Shown here piece after piece: positions 1-10,108 of a DNA stretch of 64,000 bases. The notes beneath the pieces are model-generated. The model saw only the letters and a list, made by a program, of their open reading frames with translations, ran no database searches and was not told the DNA's origin. This DNA comes from Artocarpus heterophyllus (lineage: Eukaryota > Streptophyta > Magnoliopsida > Rosales > Moraceae). Position numbers and translations under genes: made by a program. The stretch's first letter is position 1; each line of letters begins with the position of its first letter. The stretch spans positions 5,057,512-5,121,511 of the forward strand of contig CM046350.1 of NCBI GenBank assembly GCA_025403435.1. Direction: 5' to 3'.

Positions 1-75
1 GAGAAATATTTCTTTTATTTATTTATTTATTTATTATTTTTTGGAAGGAATTAATATTGAGCAAGATTTACTTAC

Positions 76-536
76 AAGACCTTGATTACTTTCAACAAGA
101 GCACCAGACCCAGCAGACGCGAAGTTCACTCCATGTGCATAATTGTGAACCCCTGGCTGTAAATATGGTGGAATCAAGGGTAATTTTGCATATTTACCTA
201 CAATTGAGAACCATAAAAGCATCAACAAATAGTTAAAAAAGAAAGTAACACGATTACATATATCTTCAATTTTAGGATTATCTTACTGATAAAATCAGGA
301 ATTATACGGCCATCGGAGAATCTTCCGGTAGGAAAACCGAAAAATGTTTCCCCATAAGGCCAGAAATTTGCTTTCATAGTGGTGTTGATGTAGTTGTTGT
401 TTCCTGGATCAAACAATGAGTCACCAAAGACAAACAGCGCCGCATGTTTTTCCGGTGACCGCTCGTAGTGATCGGTGCCGCCTACGATTGCATTAATGTT
501 GATCAGAATGATCACACAAACAGCTGACAGATACAT
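76..536 (-). CDS. GDSL esterase/lipase (GLIP type), 5' exons of a gene running off the left edge
   Basis: Two exons are visible: exon 1 at 287-536 and exon 2 at 76-197. They are joined by a short intron with a GTAAGA donor and a TAG acceptor, and exon 2 ends at a GTAAGT donor. The ATG at 534-536 opens a hydrophobic signal peptide (about residues 1-20), as expected for a secreted or vacuolar lipase. Block I follows with the nucleophile motif FVFGDSLFDPGNNNY, then WPYGETFF and the PTGRFSDGR segment that normally precedes PDFI. Exon 2 encodes KYAKLPLIPPYLQPG and GVNFASAGSGAL, typical of block II. The joined frame is open with phases 1 and 0. The rest, including the catalytic Asp/His, lies outside the window, so intactness cannot be judged. 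GDSL enzymes hydrolyse acyl esters; the exact substrate is unknown. Two related pseudogenes lie downstream, so this was a tandem cluster. Confidence 0.85.
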
Positions 537-1984
537 GATGCCGAAAAAACCTCACAGTAATTGCCATGTCTTTATTCTTATCTACCACTATATATACACG
601 CACGTACTTTCCTTAATTGGTTCGCAAGGCTCTTTAAAGAGTGCGGAGAAAAATCAGAAGTTTGAGTCGAATCAGAAACTGCCTAGCTAGTTTAGTGTCG
701 TTTTCCGGCATGAGAAAGTCAGATACACACGTAATGCAGTTGAAACTAGTGCTTGACAAGTAGATAAAGATAGCTCCTTTATTTCGAAATCTCATTAGGT
801 GGGATTTTTCCATTCTGAATAAAGAACAATATAGCACTATATATATAGCAGCAATAACACAAGATTTAGAACGTAATTACCTCAAATTCATCGGTGACAA
901 TACCATTAGCAGTAGTGTACATGTAGCTGTCGTTATTAATACGCACTAACAATACCATATTTAAACGGTTTTACTGTCGTGAGAGTTGAGAATTGCTTTT
1001 ACTTTAGGCCACTACAGTATTTTACTGTAATGGGGAAAATTACAAATAAATAACATCCGACACAATCTTGTCACTTAAGCCTTTATGCCCATATTAATTA
1101 GTGATCAGACTGAGTCTCTATTTGTTTTTAAGTACAAATTAACAAAGATTTAAATTGTAAGCTAAGAGTTCCCACTTTAAAACATCTTCGACAATTTTCG
1201 CATAGGCTTGATCCACTCTACGAACCGAAAGCGAAATTTTGCGAAACAACCATGCCTGGATACGCAAGAATGGCTATGCAGGTAAGTGGATCCGCGCTGT
1301 AATCGCTTTGAGTTCTGCTCGAAGGAATAGAAATTCTTTTAAAGTTTGAAAAGGATAGGTATAATTTAATTGACAATATTGTTAGAGTTTAAATTATATA
1401 TGTCCATATCATCTCCTTGCTAGCTCCAAATTCCTTAAATGAACTAATGAAACTTTTTTGGATGGCTTTCGGTCTCCCAAGACTCTAGAAAATTGCCCCG
1501 TGCAGTGTTTCGGAAGGGTGCCTAATTCATAGTGTTTACTGTTTAGGACACTTGGATGCATGTTTGAATGCATAACTGATATCCATGTGTTACACATATT
1601 TTAGGATTAATTATAAAAATTCCCTTATTAATTATAGTCTTTGTAACACTTTGTCCTTCGAATTTTAAAACATAATACTTGTCTCCCCTAAAGTATAAGC
1701 CATTAACAAAAATAGTCATTTTGTTAAAATTTTAACAGAAAATTAACAAATAATTTAAAATTAAGAGTATTTTGACAATCAATTCGTAATAGTAACTAAA
1801 AAAATTATAACTATAATAAAAATAGTCTTTATTGATGATTAAAAAAAACAATTGAAACTATAATACCATTTGAATCTCTTTTTTTCATATAATAATTTTT
1901 TAAAATTTTTATTAATTATTTTACACCCAAAAAGTATTTTAAAATTCTACGACTATAAATATTAGTGAAAACTTCAAAACTATG
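537..1984. other. Intergenic, no gene seen
   Basis: This AT-rich stretch lies upstream of the first GDSL gene. It should contain that gene's promoter, but I see no unambiguous TATA/CAAT arrangement. A short GC-richer patch at about 1190-1330 ends in a possible donor (CAG followed by GTAAGT near 1279), but the reading frame around it matches nothing I recognise. Confidence 0.5.
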
Positions 1985-2104
1985 AAAAAAAATTATTAAA
2001 CCAAGGATCGTACGGCCGTCGGTAGCTCTCCTAGTGGGGTAATCAAAGGTGGTTTCTCCATATGGGAAGAAGATAGCTTTGAATCTGACAATGGTATCTA
2101 CGGG

Positions 2105-2200
2105 CCCGTTTGGTTGGAGTATTTGAATAAAGATCTAAATTTTTGTGAGAGAAAATACTATTGCAACCGTGATTCAAGTATCAAAACAAACGAGCCCGTA
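2105..2200. mobile_element. Small MITE-like insertion inside the GDSL pseudogene
   Basis: About 95 bp with imperfect terminal inverted repeats: one end reads CGGGCCCGTTTGGTTGGAGT and the other, reverse-complemented, starts CGGGCTCGTTTG, followed by related sequence to GAAT. It interrupts GDSL exon 1 between the NNNY and YGE motifs. The flanks show TA on both sides, which fits a 2-bp target duplication, but a longer duplication cannot be made out. A related copy lies at 48722-48828. Confidence 0.6.
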
Positions 2201-2304
2201 ACGTAATTGTTGTTTCAGAATCAAATAGCGAATTGCTCAATACGAACAACGCCCAGTGTTTTAGCAGCCACAACTTGCCTCAACAGCCGCTTACGGTGTT
2301 TATA

Positions 2305-4731
2305 TGTCACGCACCCATACCGAAGTGGTGACATAGCAATTTAATTAAAATAAATAATTAAGATTAATTATAAATACTAAAATTTTCTTTATATTTTTAG
2401 TAAATTTAAGAATATGACATTAAACTTAATTGATTAACACTAATATTAAAACATAGCAAAAAAAAATTACTAGATTAACCTCAAATCTAATTTAAAACGT
2501 GAAATCCGCTAAATGCTATTTGGGTCCCATCGGACCCTACAACAGTGTACACATAGTACAGATATAAAAGAAATACAATCAAACCACAATCCAACAAAAC
2601 ATTATTAAAGAACATAATTAAAGTCTCACTATTTCATGCCTTGACAAACAGATAATTAAACGACTCACAAACTCCGTGGGTAAAACAGTAGCACTCCACT
2701 CAACTGCATACTACGAACCACCTGAATGGGAAAAATTAAAATAGTGAAAATTATGAGCGAAAAGCTCAGTAGGACTTGAATTCTAAAACATCATTTATAA
2801 AGTAAAATAAATAATTCAAATAAGATTCGATTGAAAGATAAATAATTAAATAAATTTTATGTTTACCATTCATGTCATGTGATTTATCTCAAATCACATA
2901 TTAATATTTACTATGTGCAAAGCCTAATATTATCATTACGGTAGTGGTCTTGATTGGGTTTTGGGACCTGCCCCAAAGATCGCTCTCTACACGACCTAAA
3001 GTCTGTGTGGCATCATGCACTTAAAACTCAACCAAATAGGGATCTTAGATAGTTTGGTGTTTGAAAACCAACTAATCATTTTATTTCACTGGGCATACTA
3101 ATACTGAGATTTCATTATATATTTATTATCATTTACTCAATATACACATATTCCAAACATTTGGAACATATTCCAAACATTTAGAAATATTTATGTACTA
3201 TTTAATTTTAAAAACATTTTAAAAATATGAGATGTGGCCAAAATACTATTTAAAATCATGGCTATCAAGGAAAGGTTTTAGAGTCCTACCTCGATCTCTA
3301 ATACCGAACAAGCCCACTCCACAAATCCCGTTTTGCTAAATGTTAGCTCCAAGGGACAGTGAGCAACCTTAGGTATAGACTCCATTCATTAATGTAAAAA
3401 CTTGGACATATTACATTAGTATGCGATCCATGGTTCCTTAGTGTGTCTTTACTAATTATAATACTTCAATTATTTACATGACAATTAAACACATTTTAGG
3501 ATACATTAACAATGGTATTTGATTAGTAAAATAAGTGAAAATACACTTAGAGTTTAATTTGAAGCAAAAGAGGTTCGGATGGCCTGAAACTGGGCTCCCT
3601 AATGGAATGTGGTCAACTAGGGTATACTATCTGAGGTTGACTGTGTGTCTCGTGGTGGTAGGGTCAATCGCATTACACTGACTGTGGTCAACCGCACTGT
3701 CGCAACTTGAAGCGCTTTGTTTCGAGCTCCCAAGTCTAAATCGAGTTCAAACCTTCCCAAGTCAGATCTAATGTTTCTAAAACATATTCTAAAGGTTCAT
3801 AAACACTGTATGAATCATATAATCTTATTCTCATACACATGCAACTTAGTTTCATCATTATTCAAGCATTTTTTACATTTATTCTGAAAATAAACAGAAT
3901 AAATGTAAAAACAACTTTAAATCGTTTTTAGTTCAAATAAAACTTAGATTTTTGTTTGTAATCATCATACCATCTCAAATAAAACGTTGGTGTTCATTAG
4001 TCTCAAATCATAACATGTAAACTTTAATTCTTGACAAACATGCACAAAACAGAGCTGTTCAAGTGGAAAAAAAATACTCAAAATATAAACATGAATTTGA
4101 ACACAAAATCAAAGATAAAAGCTTCATAATGTGAGTTTAAATTACTAAAAATGTTTCTAATCTCGAATCGAATGACTTTATACTGACTTGGTGGCTTCAA
4201 AATGCTTCTGCTTTGGCTAAGGGAATGAAGGTTTGTTTATGAGTTCTTGAAACAGAAATGGAAGAGAGAAAGAGAGAGCCAGAGAGAGACGTGAATGAAG
4301 GGGAGAGAAAGAGTGGGTCAAGGTTCTAATTTTTTTATTGTTAAATCAAAATTCCAAGTGTAGTTTAATCCAAAACTATGGGTTGTCTGTCGGTTTCAGA
4401 AATGAGAGTCTCAAGACACTTGTTCATTTCACATGAAGAGGGTATTCTAAGTTCTACACGTGAATTGGAGTGAGTGTTTTGTTTCTTTTCTTTTTTGTAT
4501 AAATAAATTAAAGAAAAAATATTTTAATTTAATTAGAACTGATTTTGTGAATAATATGATATATCAGAATTTATTTTAAAACAATTCAATAATTGCTAAA
4601 AATAAAACAAAGCAAACAAAATAAATAAAGAAATATTATAAAAATGATGAAGTAGAGATAAAATTTTAATTATTCACACTAATTTACTAATTTTGCATAC
4701 TAATTATGATTAATCAAAATAGGATACTACA
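2305..4731. mobile_element. Solo LTR, 2.43 kb, with perfect 5-bp target duplication
   Basis: The element starts TGTCACGCACCC and ends GGATACTACA, so it has the TG...CA borders of an LTR. It is flanked on both sides by TTATA (2300-2304 and 4732-4736), a perfect 5-bp duplication. There is no internal coding region, so it is best read as a solo LTR left by LTR-LTR recombination. The insertion point lies exactly inside the signal-peptide region of a GDSL pseudogene whose two halves read on from each other, which independently confirms both borders. It is AT-rich, with a short tandem duplication around 3150-3185. Family not determined; a Gypsy-type element with large LTRs is likely. Confidence 0.8.
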
Positions 4732-4789
4732 TTATATTGAGCAAGAATAGTACCGACAAAACAGCCCATGATGACAATATGGTACTCAT

Positions 4790-7408
4790 CTTGGTTTGTC
4801 TTTCCTGGCTGAGCTCTCTCTGTCTTTCGTACCACTAGTTTACTTCGTTCTTACCTTAGGTGCTGCCTGTAGTACAATCTCTATAGTGTAGATTAGATCA
4901 AAATATCAAATCCATGTCGAGGTATGGAGGTGGTGGCCACTCTTGTGCAGTGCAAAAAGAGCATTGAATTTAATTTCTTGGGCACAAAAAAAAAATTGTT
5001 TTTAGCAAAATGACTTAGGAAACTGAAAAAGAATGTGAAAAAATGCAAGTTTATAACCACACTTCGAGTTGGTATAGGTTGCATAGTTAACGTTGAATGC
5101 GCTTAAGAAGTAACAAATTCGGATAACTTTTGGATTTTTTTTTTTTCTGTTTCCGTTTACATGGCTGATCAATAGACTACCTATAACAGTGATGGATCCA
5201 AAATTTCATTTGAGCTGATGGAGTATTAATAAAAATAATACTTTTTCAAAAAAATTTCACCATTAATATTTTTTTCCCCCACTTATGAACAAATGTTGAT
5301 GCTACTTGTCTCTTGTTTAGTTCTTCAGTCATAAAAATCGGAAAATGGCCATTCAGAATGTGCTAGAATTTCTCTAGAGAGTTAGGAGGAAAATAATATT
5401 TACACTTTTTAATGTATAAGTCGTTTGGCAATACAATTTGAACTATAAATTATAGTCTGAATTAAGTTTGTTTTTAAATTTTGTGAGAGAAAACACTGTA
5501 ATAAACTTAGTTTAAACTACAAATATATGTACATATGGTAATGTGTAACTATTGCGCGTGAAAAAAAAAAAAAAGGCCAAAGAGATTTAAGAAGAATGAA
5601 GAAAATGTCAGATTTTTGAAACTTTTTAAAGTATTATTAGGTTTTGAAAATATTTATAGTAAATATCATATTTATAATATAAATAACTTATTTATTATAT
5701 AAATAAGAAATATTTTCAGTGTAAACAATGAGCTAATTATATTATTTATACCATAAATTTATTTTTTGTTTAAATAAAAAAGATTTACAATATAAACAAA
5801 GAGTAGATAAATTATTTATATAATTTCTATAAATAAATTAATTAATGATATTTTGCTGGGGATATACCCTTACAAAGTGCAGGTCTCACAATGTGGAACC
5901 CACAAACGAAACAAATTATGTTGAACAATACCATGGAGTGGGTCCCACTACCAATGTGACTTGTAGATGTGACTCACTCCCTGTTGTTTGTTTTTACTGG
6001 ATGCCAGTAACACCTCAACTATCTCCAAAAATTTTTGTCCAATTTAAAAAGTTGACTAGATCATAAATATATCAACAACTTTATGATGCCACTCTATATT
6101 ATAGGGATGCAAACATGGCACATTAAAAGTTTGGGGATTTGAGAGAAATGCTTTAACGCAAGTTTTGTGAAATTGTGTATATAATTTAAAGGGATAACTT
6201 TAAATCTATGTAGTGGCACAAATCAAAGCTCATAACTATGTTCATTTTTTTAAGCAAACTATGTTGATATAGTTTTGAGCATAAAGTAACAGTAATTATT
6301 AAAGCTTAAATTATATGTTCAAATAGTCCCTTCCTAGCTCCAAAACTTTTTGGGATTATTTAATGTGTTGACGTCAACGCGATGTGTGACACCAAATGAT
6401 GAAACGACAACTAAATTTGCAAACGACACTGGAATAAACTAGAACAAAGTGGAAATCAGCATGTAACTAATAAGCGACAGTAACAAATTAGAGGATAGCA
6501 TATTAGCTTAAGAGAGTGTGAAAGAGACGGTGAAATGAAACGAGATCAAATGGTGGACAACACGAAACAGGAAACAACAACGAATTTGAACGAGCAAAAC
6601 GTATCAGCGCAAGAGAAAAATCAATCGATAACGACGCGAATAAAGGAAAACGACGATAAAATGAAACGACGACAAATAAAAAACGACACCAAAAAAGATG
6701 ACAAATGAGAACAGTGAGAAAATTACTAAACCGGAGCAACGTCAAAGGCGAGACAATAAAAGCGACACATCGACATTGATGGAAAAAGGAAGAGGGCATT
6801 AGAATGGCAAAACGACAAAAATAGAACGACAAGGTAGAAATGAAACAACAAATACTGAGCAAGAACTGAATAAACGACAAAACGTGAAAATGAAGTTCAA
6901 TTGAGAAAACAACGACAGAACGGTGTAAAACAAGAAAGTTCAAAACGACATGCAGTTCCGAAATAGGAAATCAATTTTAACTTCGGAAATGTCAATTAAA
7001 TATTTCATCGTGCAAACTTTTGTTTCTTTGCAGATCGCTGGCTAGTAATTATTGGCGCAACTAATTCATAATCAGAAATAACTTTGTTCCTTTTTGGAGT
7101 CAAGATTTAGCATATGTGAAAGCTTAATACATTTATCTAAGTCTTAAAGCACTTCATTACTAGCATGCCAATTTGTTACAAAATGAACACCCAAATCTTT
7201 TACGGACGAGGATAATAATTTTAAATAAAGGTAAAATATATATATATAATTTCTTTGGTGATTTACTTTTAACTTGTTCACTTTCTGTTATTCAATAATC
7301 CTCTTTATTATAATGGAAAAGATTATAATAAAAGATTACAAGAAAATATGTTTTTTTTTACTCTTAGCCTTTATGCATGAAGTGCAAAAAATTTTCCCAA
7401 AACGCAAG
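4790..7408. other. Intergenic region with a T-poor, CGAC-rich block
   Basis: No gene is recognisable here. Most is AT-rich. Around 5423-5530 there is a MITE-like segment sharing a GTGAGAGAAAA core with the insertion at 2105-2200. From about 6360 to 6960 the plus strand is strikingly poor in T and rich in AACGAC/CGACAAA words. This leaves a 146-codon open frame on the minus strand (6503-6943) of low-complexity Phe/Ser/Leu composition that I treat as a composition artefact. Confidence 0.5.
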
Positions 7409-9050
7409 CTAATTACTGGCGAGAATGGCTATACATTTGTTGTCAAGTTCAAACAAAGATTCAAGATTGTAAGTCCCTGTGATATCAGAGTTTCCACTCC
7501 AGAATAGCCTGGTAATTTGCTTGTTGGCCTTCTCAGTGGGATGAAAAGAGTCATAGTGGAAATGCCTTGGATTCTTACACAATTCAACTCCTTCCTTCCA
7601 CAGGTAGACAACCTCTGTAGGGACCACTTCCGCAACAAGCCATATTGACTTCCTGGAAACCTTCATGTTAGGAACATAGATGAATCAACAAATGATGTGG
7701 GAAAATTCAAAACAAAAGAGCAGAAAGTTTAGCATATTTCCAATTTTCCACAGCTCTTTAATTGCCATATTTTAAAGGATCCTCCGATCTTTCACCAAAA
7801 GAAGTGAAAAAGTCATGCAATAAGTATTTGAAACCTGTGAGGTGACTCTCTAGCTTTTGAAGGGCTTCAGAAGTGTTTTGTTGTGTTGCTCGGCCGCTTC
7901 TGTTAAATCCTTGACACAACCATCTGATTTTGCTGTTGCTTTTACAAAGGGGAGACAACCGTTTAGAAACTCAAATTTCCTTCCTTCTAGTTTGTATATT
8001 TCCTGACAAATCAAAACGCATACTCAACACCACTTCCAAAGCAGGTCGAGATCTGCTATCTTATTTTCCTATCCCTTTGGTTGTCTCTTTAATTAATTTT
8101 TGATACCTCGTTTAATTATTTAAGTTCTTATTCACGTAGTCAAAATATTATATTTTAAGTAGTATCGAAAACAATTCGTGATTGGACAATCAATAAGACT
8201 AAAAAATGATGGAAATTGTTTCATATAAAACTAAAGGTAGTCAATGTCATTACCTGGAGAACATTTGTCAAATTGCCGATCACCATGTCTGTGTATCGTT
8301 TCCGGACGTACAGCGACTCAAAGAAACTGGAGTTTTTTAGGAAATGGTCAAAATAATCGTTGCCTCTGACGCTAAATAAGTAGACAGCCGTGGACAACAA
8401 TGTCTTGGCTTTTTCACCCCTAGTTTTTCCTTCAATTGCTTCTCCACTTTCTTCAAATTACTCGGCTGATACTTAAGGTCTATAGCCTGAAGAAAACAAA
8501 CCGTGTAATGGACATTGTTCTTGGTTTTCTTAACCATATTTTATGCGTACTAAAATATAACTAGACTATCACTTGCAAGTACTTGATGTGTTTCAACTAG
8601 AGCACCAGCCACAATAGACGCAAAGTTTACCCCATGACCACGGTTATGAAGTTCTGGCTGTAAATATGGTCGAATAAATGGCAATTTTGCTTATTCACCT
8701 ATAACACAAATGTATTAACTATTGATCTTTCAAGTAATACATCTGATGTTGTTAAAGAGATATAAGTATCATATAACCAGCTTCCAGATGACATCAGGGA
8801 TTGTACGGCAATCAGTAGCTCTGCCAGTGCGGAAAGGAAAAAAGGTTTCTCCGTAAGGCCAGTAATTAGCGTGGAGGGCGCTGCGAGTTTTGAAATAGTT
8901 GTTGTTTCCTGCGTCGAAAATTGAATCACCAAAGACAAACAAGGCCGCGGGTTTTGCCAGGAGACCATGGTCACGGCAGCCACTTGCAATGCCCACAAGG
9001 AACAGTGTAGATATAGCCCACAAGTACATGGAAAACACGGCTGTTTCCAT
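7409..9050 (-). pseudogene. GDSL esterase/lipase pseudogene with all five exons recognisable
   Basis: Exon 1 (about 8787-9050) starts METAVFSMYLW and keeps the signal peptide and the FVFGDSIFDAGNNNY nucleophile block. The donor expected after PDVI is lost. Exon 2 (8577-8692) matches the intact copy, but the codon for Tyr in EYAKL is TAA, and its donor is GC instead of GT. Exon 3 (8254-8486) reads AIDLKYQ..KKVEKQLKEKLG, then needs a one-base shift to continue with KAKTLLSTAVYLFSVRGNDY. Exon 4 (about 7769-8002; EIYKLEGRKFEFLN onward) has another shift before ALQKLESHLTGFKY. Exon 5 (to 7409) is shifted after CCGSGPYRG and then gives GVELCKN, the His-bearing DSFHPTEKAN block, and YNLESLFEL. Multiple independent lesions make it non-functional. 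Same strand and family as the copies at 76-536 and 2000-4789. Confidence 0.88.
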
Positions 9051-10108
9051 GCCTTTGTTTTGGTTCTATTAGAGGTAAAGAAAAGATTTTTCTGCTTAGC
9101 TGTTGTTTTGTTGTTTGCTATGGGAAAGAATTGAAAAACAACGAAGGTTTTGCATTTTGGTTGTTTCAGTTGGTGGGATCAGTTGGGTTTTTACGAAGAT
9201 TCAGCGATGGAGGAATGGTTGTGGGTTTCATTGGATTTCGAGGTATAAACATTTGTTTATATAATTTGGTTGGATTTTTAATTTGGATTGGCATAATGGC
9301 ACATGAATGCAGCTCATTTTCGTAAACAAAATTCCAAGGGTTCGCGTCATGATGATACGACCAGGTGACATTTTTTTTAACGAGTTGACTTGCAATTAAT
9401 CATGTCTCTTTTTGTGATAATCATTAATGGTTAGTTTGGTGTGTGAAATTGTGTGATTTAGAACTTTATAGTTTATGATTTGAACTGTAGGTTCTCCGCT
9501 ATATGATTCAAACCAAAATAATAACCATGAATATGTAATTAATCATATATTCGAAGTGTCAATAGTTTTGTACCATGAAAAACATGTAACAGGCATGCAT
9601 CTTGCTCTATTCATCCTACAATTATACTGAAATGTCACTTGTCAAAAATTGAGACAAGAAAATGACCTAGCGTGGGGCCATTCTTCAGAAATTACAATCT
9701 ACATACATGTGAAAGTTATTCCATACAGACACGTCCGGGAACCCTTGACAAATCAATAATAAATTAGAAATTCCAGCAGTAGCATCAGGAACGCTCCCTT
9801 AGCCCCTCCAACCCAAGAAAAAAAGGAGCCAAAACCAAAGGATTCGTTGGAGTTTATAAAGTTATCCTACTGTACGAGAAACCTAATGCCTGTAATTTAC
9901 TACACTATCTATAGATACAATTTATTGAAGACTCCTTGGCAGTGATGTCAATCTTATTGCCACACTTAAAATGATCAGGACCGGTGTAGTATTATTTCCG
10001 ACTTCATGAATTGTCATTGTTTCCCCTGTACAATGGCCTTTGAATATTGTCTTCAAGGGATGATAAGAAACTTACAAACAAGACTGCTAAAGAGGAGGGT
10101 GGTTCCCA
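9051..10108. other. Intergenic, including probable 3' UTR of PHL
   Basis: About 9640-10108 lies directly after the PHL stop codon on the minus strand and probably holds its 3' UTR and poly(A) site. 9425-9530 contains a short segment bounded by TTTGGTGTG and CAAACCAAA, resembling a diverged MITE. No gene seen. Confidence 0.4.

Larger units (their letters stand above)
2000..4789 (-). pseudogene. GDSL esterase/lipase pseudogene, exon 1 split by a solo LTR and a MITE
   Basis: Read on the minus strand, an ATG at 4787-4789 starts a signal-peptide-like segment (MSTILSSWAVLSVLFLL, then NINTVSG) that stops at 4737. After the LTR inserted at 2305-4731, the same reading continues at 2304 with a stop codon. 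It then gives a decayed block I (ALFV..NSLFDS, where the catalytic GDS has become SNS) and NNNY one frame over. A second insertion at about 2105-2199 follows, then a remnant FFPYGETTF...PTRRATDGRTI at about 2005-2090. Homology ends near 2000; no later exons were found in 537-2000. The piece lies between the intact gene copy and a second pseudogene, all on the same strand. It is dead through loss of the nucleophile Ser context, a stop, frameshifts, truncation and insertions. Confidence 0.8.

Noticed and set aside
6503..6943. 146-codon minus-strand Phe/Ser-rich frame
   Set aside because: It follows from the T-poor composition of the plus strand; no signal peptide with a mature domain, no homologue recognised, no splice context.
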